Source: Winogradskyella sp.
GTDB taxonomy: Bacteria; Bacteroidota; Bacteroidia; Flavobacteriales; Flavobacteriaceae
Assembly (NCBI GenBank): GCA_030149115.1
Contig: JASBSE010000496.1
Location: 1-5,322, forward strand
DNA: 5,322 nt
Direction of reading: 5' to 3'
A model generated the notes under the pieces. The model saw only the letters and a program-made list of their open reading frames with translations, was not told the DNA's origin and did no database searches. The position numbers were made by a program, and so were the translations under genes. Below are positions 1 through 4,856 of this stretch, piece after piece (positions within the stretch are counted from its first letter, which is position 1; each line of letters begins with the position of its first letter).

Positions 1-360
1 TCTAATTATTAAACCACCCAAAGAATGACCAACCAAAATAAATGGACCATCTATTTCTTCCTTTTCAAGAAATCCATGTAATTCAGACACAAAATTTTCT
101 AATGTTCTTGGGTTTTCAGTGGTAGAAGATTTACCAAGACCTATTCTGTCATAGCTTATGGTAGTCGTTATTTTTGAAATACTATCTTGAATAGTTTTCC
201 AACCTTCTAAAGTTTCTCCAAGACCTGATTCAAATAATATCACAGGGCTTCCACTTCCTTTCTTATCAAAATTGAAATTTAATTCACTAGTGTCCGTCTG
301 GGCATAGACTGTAATGGTGATTAAATAGAGTATGCCCAAAAAATAAATTTTAGTTTTCAT
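1..360 (-). CDS. Secreted alpha/beta-fold hydrolase, N-terminal part (C-terminus beyond the window)
   Basis: This is the first 120 residues of a protein starting at ATG 360-358 and running off the left edge. A signal peptide is evident: MKTK, a hydrophobic stretch to about residue 18, then Val-Tyr-Ala before Gln21, a standard signal peptidase I site, so the enzyme is exported. Mature-region landmarks are ILFESGLGE (41-49), the strand and oxyanion-hole loop, then SYDRIGLGKS (about 69-78), and LVGHSLGG (109-116), the nucleophile elbow GxSxG with Ser113. The order and spacing fit the alpha/beta hydrolase fold; the acid and histidine of the triad would lie in the missing part. Substrate cannot be told (ester, lipid or peptide). 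It points the same way as the cassette genes to its right, but only a poor, short junction (361-404) separates it from them, so whether it is itself a cassette is unclear. Fold call is firm; specificity unknown. Confidence 0.9.
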   Translation of the reverse strand, partial: MKTKIYFLGILYLITITVYAQTDTSELNFNFDKKGSGSPVILFESGLGETLEGWKTIQDSISKITTTISYDRIGLGKSSTTENPRTLENFVSELHGFLEKEEIDGPFILVGHSLGGLIIR

Positions 361-404
361 ATAATGTTATGTTGCTTTTTAACTCAGTTCTTTGTTGTGT
401 GTAG
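361..404. repeat. Degenerate or truncated cassette junction (J0)
   Basis: This short gap between the hydrolase start and the C1 gene holds the C1 left tip GTTGTGTG (394-401), whose complement with one wobble difference (CGCACAAC) lies at 870-877 beyond the C1 start. The long palindromic arms, the TTAAAGTTA box and the inner hairpins seen in the other junctions are absent. ATAATGTTA (361-369) resembles the ATAATGTTT start-side sequence of the C5 unit. It may be a decayed site or the left border of the array. Confidence 0.35.
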
Positions 405-409
405 TTTTT

Positions 410-844
410 TTATTTAATTCCGTTTTCATTAATTAATTTTTCCAATTCTTTATTATTTTTCCAACCGCCACATTCTTTCATTGAAATCAAAAGGTATTTT
501 TTAGCTTCTTCTAAATTCCGAACTACTCCTTTTACTGTTGCATTTTCCCAAGGTTTCTTGTCATCGGTTAGTAAATATTCAAAATAATATTCGTTTCCTA
601 GTGATTCAATTATCACAAACCATTCAGAGTCGCATTTGTCAGAAGTTTGTAAAACCAAGCTTGAGTGAGAAGTCAATCCCCAAATTTCAGTCTCTTTAAA
701 ACTATCATTTATGATTTCAATCAATTTGAGCATATTCTTACCTCTTTCTGCCCAAACAGAATTACTTTTATCCCTAGATATTTCAGTATAATATTCTTCG
801 AGTGCTTTACCCTTATTTTGTTTAGTATTTGCTAAAAGAGGCAT
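410..844 (-). CDS. Cassette C1: 144-aa protein of unknown function
   Basis: I do not recognise the family. The ATG at 844-842 gives a 144-residue soluble protein with no signal peptide or membrane segment. The N-terminal third is charged and helical (KALEEYYTEI, MLKLIEIINDSF). The middle is rich in aromatic and beta-type residues (EWFVIIESLGNEYYFEYLL, about 74-92). A short PWENATVKG stretch leads to a final helix and CGGW (125-128). A mixed alpha/beta single domain is likely. The start follows the unit's right tip by about 25 bases with no purine-rich ribosome site, which is usual in Bacteroidota. The stop (410-412) lies just inside the left tip. It is one self-contained gene between J0 and J1, with no link in function to its neighbours. 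A small accessory or immunity-like role is possible but is only a guess. Confidence 0.75.
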   Translation of the reverse strand: MPLLANTKQNKGKALEEYYTEISRDKSNSVWAERGKNMLKLIEIINDSFKETEIWGLTSHSSLVLQTSDKCDSEWFVIIESLGNEYYFEYLLTDDKKPWENATVKGVVRNLEEAKKYLLISMKECGGWKNNKELEKLINENGIK

Positions 845-869
845 TTTCTATATGGTTTGTCTTAAATGA

Positions 870-1007
870 CGCACAACGGTCTGGTGTATGATTTCATTGC
901 ACGGTTTACGTATTAAAGTTAGCAAATAATCACAGATAGAAAATTCCGATAGAATTTTCGTAAGTCGGAAGTGACCAAGCAATTAATTATACACGTTGTT
1001 GTAAGAC
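870..1007. repeat. attC-like cassette junction J1
   Basis: This site lies between C1 (start side) and C2 (stop side). Outer arms are TGTATGATT (885-893) and AATTATACA (985-993), complementary with one G-T pair, flanked by CAACGG on the left and CGTTGTT on the right. Between core and arm the left side has about three more bases than the right, giving an asymmetric unpaired spacer. The interior carries ATTAAAGTTAG (912-922) running into TTAGCAAAT (919-927), and a perfect hairpin of 8 bp, GAAAATTC (939-946) with GAATTTTC (952-959), around a 5-base loop. The terminal tips belong to different genes and do not pair with each other beyond the core. Confidence 0.75.
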
Positions 1008-1531
1008 GTTTTTTCTTTAAGTATTTCATTCAGTTTTTCAGCTAGTTGTGCTTCTTGTCCAGTTTTTAAGTAAAGAAAAATCATTCCCCAACCATTGTCT
1101 AAATTCAAAATTCCATATTCAGAGTTAAAAAACATAGGACCATTTCCATCATCAACAGATTCAGTCATAACATAAAGGTCAAACTTAAGTTCAGATAGAG
1201 ATTTGTCGGTATAATGATTTTTTTTAATCAGCTCAAATTCAGTTCCAACAAAGAACAATTGATTTGTATTTTTAACAAACTTAAAACTCATATTCTTTTC
1301 GTCATCATACAGATTTTTATAACTGTAAATGATTGAACTATCCTTAATTTTTTTGGTTAGTTCATATTCCATCTCTTTTTGCAAAGAGTCTACAAAAAAT
1401 TCATATAGGAATCTTTTTTCTACTTGAAACTGAGATTTTGTATTCAATTCAGATTGTAGAGTGTCGGATTTTTTCGAGTTAGAACAACTCAAAATTGAAA
1501 ATATGATTACTATGTAAAGTGCTCGTTTCAA
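983..1531 (-). CDS. Cassette C2: 182-aa lipoprotein of unknown function, TTG start
   Basis: The start is TTG at 1531-1529. The next in-frame ATG is about 50 codons downstream and would remove the whole export signal, so TTG is strongly preferred. The N-terminus is Met-Lys-Arg, a hydrophobic run (4-14) and Ile-Leu-Ser-Cys16, a lipobox; the mature protein would begin CSNSKKSD and sit in a membrane, probably facing the periplasm or outside. The rest is a charged helical segment (about 35-70) followed by a beta-rich part ending with YGILNLDNGWGMIFLYL (about 139-155) and a final helix. I do not recognise the family. Only three bases separate the start codon from the right tip (1535-1544). The last codons read through the left tip into J1, giving the tail SYNNVYN. 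The gene therefore fills its unit end to end. Confidence 0.8.
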   Translation of the reverse strand: MKRALYIVIIFSILSCSNSKKSDTLQSELNTKSQFQVEKRFLYEFFVDSLQKEMEYELTKKIKDSSIIYSYKNLYDDEKNMSFKFVKNTNQLFFVGTEFELIKKNHYTDKSLSELKFDLYVMTESVDDGNGPMFFNSEYGILNLDNGWGMIFLYLKTGQEAQLAEKLNEILKEKTSYNNVYN

Positions 1532-1534
1532 AAT

Positions 1535-1722
1535 GTCTTACAACGGTTAGTATAACCGTCAGTTACGGCATTAAAGTTACTATTTTTCGGTTAAGCACTG
1601 GCGTTAGCAAATCTTTAGATTCGGCGTAGCCAACTCAGAGTGGATTCGGACGCAGTCGAATCCGCCGACCCGAGCATAGCGAACAGGCGTCAGCAAATTG
1701 CGGTTATACATTGTTGCCAGTA
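1535..1722. repeat. attC-like cassette junction J2 (long type)
   Basis: This site lies between C2 (start side) and C3 (stop side). The inner arms GTATAACCG (1550-1558) and CGGTTATAC (1701-1709) are perfectly complementary. The core AAC at 1542-1544 is separated from its arm by GGTTA, while on the other side only three bases intervene, so the spacer is asymmetric. The interior contains ATTAAAGTTA (1570-1579), TTAGCAAAT (1604-1612) and a 7-bp hairpin, GGATTCG (1642-1648) with CGAATCC (1657-1663). It is roughly 92% identical by eye to J3. The stop codon of C3 lies inside it (1704-1706). Confidence 0.8.
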
Positions 1723-2273
1723 GTTTTTTTAATATTTTCTTCTATTGAGTTAACTTTTTCTGTCCAGTATTCAACTGCTTTTTTTAAGTCAGTTTTTCTT
1801 TTCTTTTTTGTTCCAGTTTTAAATTCACTCGGCAAGCTGAATAAGAAATGTGAATTTTTATCCCAATCTTTACTTTTCTCGCTTTCTGTCTGCGGTTCTA
1901 TTCTTGTCATCCAAAAACGTAAATTTTCAATGTAGATTTCTTTTTTCTCATTTAGAAAATCTATCAAAGTAGATTTGTCTTTGGGAATGTAACCTGGTCC
2001 AGTACAACCGCAAGAATGAAAAGTGATTCCAGTTTCATACAAGTCCTTCATATGATTCCACGCTTTCAAGTCAGATTTTTTTGGTGACTCAAAGTCCAAT
2101 CCCATATTTGCCGTCATTCCACCGCATTCTGGACACTTATACGGCTGATTTTCCCAAACCTTTGTATAGGCCGTATTTCCATCAATATCAATCAATAATC
2201 TTCTCTTGAATGTTTTTCGACATTCAAAACAAGCATAGTGAGGTTTATATGAGTTAATTCCGTATCGGCACAT
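1704..2273 (-). CDS. Cassette C3: 189-aa cysteine-rich, probably zinc-binding conserved protein
   Basis: The ATG at 2273-2271 gives a soluble protein beginning MCRYGINSYKPHYACFECRK. This opening and the later GITFHSCGCTGPGYIP (82-97) resemble a conserved uncharacterised protein I recall from many bacterial genomes; I know no assigned function. Cysteine pairs C15-x2-C18 and C47-x2-C50 have the form of a zinc ribbon, and C88-G-C90 with His86 could supply further ligands. The segment MGLDFESPKKSDLKAW (57-72) links the pair to the C-terminal part, which is helical and very basic (KKKRKTDLKKAVEYW). A nucleic-acid or protein-binding adaptor would fit, but this is inference. The final residues TGNNV are encoded by the left tip and J2, with the stop inside the site. 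About a dozen bases separate the start from the right tip. Confidence 0.85.
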   Translation of the reverse strand: MCRYGINSYKPHYACFECRKTFKRRLLIDIDGNTAYTKVWENQPYKCPECGGMTANMGLDFESPKKSDLKAWNHMKDLYETGITFHSCGCTGPGYIPKDKSTLIDFLNEKKEIYIENLRFWMTRIEPQTESEKSKDWDKNSHFLFSLPSEFKTGTKKKRKTDLKKAVEYWTEKVNSIEENIKKTTGNNV

Positions 2274-2285
2274 TTTGGTTCAAAT

Positions 2286-2474
2286 TACTGGCAACGGTCT
2301 CGTATAACCGTCAGTTACGGGATTAAAGTTAATGATTTTCGGTTAAGCACTGACGTTAGCAAATCTTTAGATTAGGCGTAGCCAATTCCGAGTGAATTCG
2401 GACGCAGTCGAATCCGCCGACACGAGCATAGCGAACAGGCGTCAACAAATTGCGGTTATACATTGTTAGCATAC
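2286..2474. repeat. attC-like cassette junction J3 (long type, near-copy of J2)
   Basis: This site lies between C3 (start side) and C4 (stop side). Perfect inner arms GTATAACCG (2302-2310) and CGGTTATAC (2453-2461) match those of J2. It has ATTAAAGTTA (2322-2331) and TTAGCAAAT (2356-2364). It differs from J2 by roughly 14 positions in about 176, including one single-base length change beside the core. Outside the cores the tips (TACTGGCAAC and GTTAGCATAC) differ from those of J2, as expected if tips travel with the genes. The stop codon of C4 lies inside (2456-2458). Confidence 0.8.
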
Positions 2475-3004
2475 GTTTTTTCTCTTATTTTTTCAGATAG
2501 CTTTTCAATGTCAGTTTTGAAATCAGCTATTTTTGATTCAACAGTGTCAACTCCAAAATAGTCGGTTAAAAGTTCATATGCATTTTTCACAATTTCTTTA
2601 TTTCCCTTTTTATTTATAATGTCGCTCAAAATTCTTGCTGTGAGTGAATCATATTCATCTTTTGGTGCTCCATTAGCTATAAATCCCAATAAATCAAATT
2701 CGTTTGTTACTTCTCTCGCAATTTTGAGTTTAATTTTCAGAGAGTTCTTTGATTCTTTTTGGTTATTTTCTTTTATATATATTCCCCAAACACACATTGA
2801 AAATTCTCCAGCGACAAATTCCACCTTTCTATTTGGTAATTCAATCCAAAATCGGTTTAGTGATTTCGTCTCTCCATAAAGTGGGTCTTTGACAATAATT
2901 GTTTCATAATCAGATTTCCATTCGTAGTCCCAAATGTTAACTCCATCAATTCCACAATATTCGCCATCGGCTACTGTCTTAAAATGTTTCCACTGGTTGT
3001 TCAT
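2456..3004 (-). CDS. Cassette C4: 182-aa two-part protein of unknown function
   Basis: The ATG at 3004-3002 lies six bases from the right tip, so the leader is almost absent. The N-terminal half (1-80) is rich in Trp, Tyr and beta-type residues: WKHFKTVADGEYCGIDGVN, then a strand-rich part ending EFVAGEFSMCVWGIYI (about 62-77). The second half is helical and contains GFIANGAPKDEYDSLTARIL. A proline followed by Asp-Glu-Tyr-Asp at the head of a helix is reminiscent of small DUF1871-like domains, a weak resemblance from memory only. No signal peptide or membrane segment is present. The C-terminus YANNV comes from the left tip plus J3, and the stop lies within the site. The split into a beta-rich front and a helical back suggests two fused small domains. 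No function is assigned. Confidence 0.8.
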   Translation of the reverse strand: MNNQWKHFKTVADGEYCGIDGVNIWDYEWKSDYETIIVKDPLYGETKSLNRFWIELPNRKVEFVAGEFSMCVWGIYIKENNQKESKNSLKIKLKIAREVTNEFDLLGFIANGAPKDEYDSLTARILSDIINKKGNKEIVKNAYELLTDYFGVDTVESKIADFKTDIEKLSEKIREKTYANNV

Positions 3005-3010
3005 TCAAAT

Positions 3011-3144
3011 GTATGCTAACGGTTTGTGTATGGCTCGTTGCGGAAAATCAGCTATGATTTTCCGCCGTAAACCGAAGATAGCAAATTGCTATGAATTTCG
3101 ATTAGGAAAACAGCCGCAATGAACTATAGCCGTTGTTGGCAAAC
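3011..3144. repeat. attC-like cassette junction J4 with a strong internal hairpin
   Basis: This site lies between C4 (start side) and C5 (stop side). The arms TATGGCTCGTTGCGG (3029-3043) and CCGCAATGAACTATA (3114-3128) pair over 15 bases with three wobble-type differences. Inside, GCGGAAAATCA (3040-3050) and TGATTTTCCGC (3055-3065) form a perfect 11-bp hairpin with loop GCTA; its first four bases are shared with the left outer arm, so the two pairings compete there. A second small hairpin is ATAGCA/TGCTAT (3078-3092), overlapping ATAGCAAAT. No U-tract follows the hairpin on either strand, so it is not a standard terminator. Confidence 0.8.
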
Positions 3145-3151
3145 GTTATTT

Positions 3152-3544
3152 TTAAAATTTAATTCCTAAACTTTTAATCTTTTGATATTTATCCATAAGC
3201 AACTTAAAGTTTTCATTCAGTTCTTTGAAAACATCTGAATTTTCTTTTTCAGTTAGTTTTAATTCAATAGCTGTTTTTTGAAATGATTTAGACTTTTTAT
3301 CAATTCGCATTTCCAATTCTTGAAGTTTAGCTTTTATTTCGGTGTAATCTGGTTCAGAATCTGTATAATTTTCCAGTTTATTGATTATACTGTCTAGCAC
3401 TTGACTTGTTGAATCTGCAAGTGTTATCATTTCAGTTTTAAATTTGGATATTTCAGTATCTTTTTGGTTTTTGCTAATTCCTTTTTGTTTGCAGGAAATA
3501 GTAATTATCAGAATCGTAAATAATAAATACTTTAATATTTTCAT
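3152..3544 (-). CDS. Cassette C5: 130-aa small helical lipoprotein
   Basis: The ATG at 3544-3542 is followed by MKILKY, a hydrophobic run (6-16) and Thr-Ile-Ser-Cys18, a lipoprotein signal; the mature protein would start CKQKGISK. Everything after this is charged and almost certainly helical, with heptad-like hydrophobic spacing from about residue 32 to 125 (for example LDSIINKLENY and ELNENFKLLMDKYQKI), so a coiled coil or helical bundle anchored to a membrane is likely. I do not recognise a family; low-complexity Lys/Glu content makes similarity searches unreliable here. Unlike C2-C4 and C6 its stop (3152-3154) lies just outside the left tip. It has the longest matching unit ends of the array (15 bases, one mismatch), suggesting a recent or well-preserved insertion. 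Confidence 0.75.
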   Translation of the reverse strand: MKILKYLLFTILIITISCKQKGISKNQKDTEISKFKTEMITLADSTSQVLDSIINKLENYTDSEPDYTEIKAKLQELEMRIDKKSKSFQKTAIELKLTEKENSDVFKELNENFKLLMDKYQKIKSLGIKF

Positions 3545-3556
3545 TAAATGTGGTTT

Positions 3557-3698
3557 ATAATGTTTGCCAACGTGTTCGTGTATGATTTGTGCGGAATCAG
3601 ACGCTAGTCAGATTCGGCTGCAAATCAGATGTTGGTTTAAAGTTAGGACTTTTATTTGAAGTTCATTCGCTAGCATGAATTATACACGTTGTTAGCTG
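3557..3698. repeat. attC-like cassette junction J5
   Basis: This site lies between C5 (start side) and C6 (stop side). The arms CGTGTATGATT (3577-3587) and AATTATACACG (3678-3688) pair over 11 bases with one G-T. The interior has a 12-base hairpin, GCGGAATCAGAC (3591-3602) with GTCAGATTCGGC (3607-3618), two mismatches, loop GCTA, in the same place as the J4 hairpin but with a different stem. The box TTTAAAGTTAG is at 3636-3646. The C6 stop codon is formed within the right tip (3692-3694). Confidence 0.8.
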
Positions 3699-4513
3699 CT
3701 GGTACTAACCGAGTTGTTTTCGGTCAATTTTAAATTTAAAAGGAACCTTACATGTTTGGTAGACATTAATTTTTTCTTTTGCGCAATGGTAACGATTTCA
3801 TCTATTGAAGATTCAGGAAAATCTAGACCGAGAATTACCTCAGAATAAAAATCATCGGGTAATTGTATTGTTCTGTCTTCTTTATTCGCGACTTTAGGGA
3901 AATATGTTTTCATTACCCTATATTCTTGTTCATAACTCCATGATTTCGCCTTGTTTTGGGTTCTTAGAAGGGATTTTTCAACAGCATCTTCATTCAAAGG
4001 ATCAATTAACGGATAATCTAATTCTTTGTCATAATTTACCATCCCTCCAGCACCTGTTAATCCTGAATTTCTTAATTTTTCTTCATATATCCCGATACAA
4101 AATCCAGTATGGTTAGCAGCATAATGGGACCACATTAAAATATTATCCCAAATAGCCGAAAAAGATATCACACCGATGTGTAAATCCTGTTTTTCAAAAA
4201 GAACCTTTTCAAGTTTGTTATGATGAATACTTGGATCTTTCTTTAACTCTTCATAAAACTTGATTCTTTCCTCTTCCATGTTAAGCCCTTTTTCATGAAT
4301 TCTATCTCTAGTTTTAATCATAACTAGATCAGTATATCTTCGTAATTTATCATCTGTATCAAGTGAAAATATATTGTCCGGTATTCGACAATCAAAAGGA
4401 TCATTAAATGAACTAGGAGGTGCAAAGTAGAGTTGGTTTTGCGTTAGGGATCTTCTATGATACTCATTTTCCCAATCCCTGTATTTATATATTATTTTGG
4501 GGTGATTAAACAT
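3692..4513 (-). CDS. Cassette C6: DUF2971 family protein
   Basis: The ATG at 4513-4511 gives 273 residues, a normal full length for DUF2971 proteins. Family landmarks are clear and in order: IYKYRDW (8-14), LYFAPPSSFNDPFDC (28-42), VISFSAIWDNILMWSHYAANHTGFCIG (115-141) and the C-terminal WSYEQEYRV (192-200). There is no signal peptide, so it is probably cytosolic. The biochemical role of the family is not established as far as I know; it is common in accessory regions of bacterial genomes. This is the largest and right-most cassette, the first behind the promoter at 4548-4578, and the most likely to be expressed well. Its last codons run into the left tip, whose bases CAGCTAAC supply the final Ser and the TAA stop. 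Confidence 0.92.
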   Translation of the reverse strand: MFNHPKIIYKYRDWENEYHRRSLTQNQLYFAPPSSFNDPFDCRIPDNIFSLDTDDKLRRYTDLVMIKTRDRIHEKGLNMEEERIKFYEELKKDPSIHHNKLEKVLFEKQDLHIGVISFSAIWDNILMWSHYAANHTGFCIGIYEEKLRNSGLTGAGGMVNYDKELDYPLIDPLNEDAVEKSLLRTQNKAKSWSYEQEYRVMKTYFPKVANKEDRTIQLPDDFYSEVILGLDFPESSIDEIVTIAQKKKLMSTKHVRFLLNLKLTENNSVSTSS

Positions 4514-4528
4514 CGGTTTCTTTACTTA

Positions 4529-4560
4529 CAGCTAACGTTAGTATATACAAACCTAGCCAA
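4529..4560. repeat. Half junction at the right edge of the array (J6)
   Basis: The C6 right tip CAGCTAAC (4529-4536) is followed by GTTAGTATATAC, resembling the core-spacer-arm of J2 (GGTTAGTATAACC). No partner arm, TTAAAGTTA box or second GTT tip was found before the ferredoxin terminator. The site seems to be a half site, which is what the entry border of a cassette array, or a truncated array, would look like. Confidence 0.5.
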
Positions 4561-4578
4561 AAAAGTACGCATACACAA
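4548..4578 (-). promoter_or_regulatory. Promoter reading leftward into cassette C6 and the array
   Basis: On the minus strand TTG (4578-4576) is followed after 20 bases by TAGGTTTG (4555-4548), a full match to the Bacteroidota vegetative promoter TTG-N19-21-TAnnTTTG. Transcription would begin near 4540, leaving a leader of about 27 bases before the C6 start. It lies just outside the last recombination tip, the position a cassette promoter would occupy. No comparable well-placed element was found inside the junctions by eye. Confidence 0.6.
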
Positions 4579-4794
4579 CCCTAATTATTTGTTATTCAGC
4601 ACCTTTTAGCAAATTATAGCATAACCATATAAAAGTGAGTTATGTCGCACCTTAGTATATTCAAAACCACCATAAACCAACAAGCAGCACAAACCAAAAC
4701 CTAATGCCCAAACAGCGCTACACTATACCCATCACCACCAAGCAATAAAAAAAGGCTATCATTTACTTGTTGGTAAAACCTTAAGAGCAGAAAC
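4561..4794. other. Non-coding spacer between the array and the ferredoxin gene
   Basis: No convincing gene is present. About 4663-4745 is strongly A/C-biased on the plus strand, with very few G. A run of seven A (4747-4753) on the plus strand is preceded on the minus strand by only a weak 5-bp stem, so it is at best a poor second terminator. The stretch has neither the boxes nor the arms of the junction family. Confidence 0.6.
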
Positions 4795-4823
4795 AAAAAA
4801 AATCCCAAGCTATAAGCTTAGGA
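4795..4823 (-). terminator. Rho-independent terminator of the ferredoxin gene
   Basis: Read on the minus strand, TCCTAAGCT (4823-4815), loop TAT and AGCTTGGGA (4811-4803) form a 9-bp stem with one G-U pair, followed at once by eight U (4802-4795). It lies about 34 bases after the ferredoxin stop and would insulate the backbone gene from the array. Confidence 0.88.
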
Positions 4824-4856
4824 CTAGGTATAAAGTATTAGTAAATATACTCTAAG

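Larger units (their letters stand above)
394..4536 (-). mobile_element. Integron-like array of six single-gene cassettes without a visible integrase
   Basis: Six minus-strand genes alternate with structured sites. For each gene the tip beside the stop is the reverse complement of the tip beside its own start: 394-401/870-877 (one wobble), 998-1007/1535-1544, 1713-1722/2286-2295, 2465-2474/3011-3020, 3135-3149/3557-3571 (one mismatch) and 3691-3698/4529-4536. Apart from the GTT/AAC core, tips at the two ends of one intergenic site do not match. In integrons this pattern arises because the integrase cuts within the GTT of the R box and moves the rest of that box to the far end of the cassette. 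Tips are only GTTRNNNN here, not strict GTTRRRY, and no integrase or attI is in the window. The layout is seen; mobility by an integron-type recombinase is inferred. Confidence 0.7.

Noticed and set aside
1711..1935. Plus-strand open frame of 74 codons
   Set aside because: It lies inside the C3 gene on the opposite strand, is rich in Phe/Ser/Leu as expected from the reverse of a Lys/Glu-rich gene, and has no promoter.
3006..3013. TACATTTG on the minus strand as a promoter -7 element for C4
   Set aside because: It abuts the start codon, so transcription would begin inside the gene; it is better explained as the conserved sequence following the tip.
3040..3065. J4 hairpin as a Rho-independent terminator
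   Set aside because: The stem is perfect but no U-tract follows on either strand, and its homologue in J5 also lacks one.
2619..3122. Two plus-strand open frames opposite C4 and across J4
   Set aside because: The first mirrors C4; the second is half antisense to C4 and half junction sequence, with no family resemblance.
870..3698. Junctions as a CRISPR array or as MITE copies with fixed terminal repeats
   Set aside because: Spacing is gene-sized and irregular, and the terminal tips differ for every unit instead of being one shared terminal repeat.
3904..4116. Plus-strand open frame of 70 codons
   Set aside because: It is antisense to the well-supported DUF2971 gene.
4640..4702. Short plus-strand frame of 20 codons starting ATGTCGCAC
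   Set aside because: It is too short, lies in A/C-biased non-coding sequence and has no promoter.
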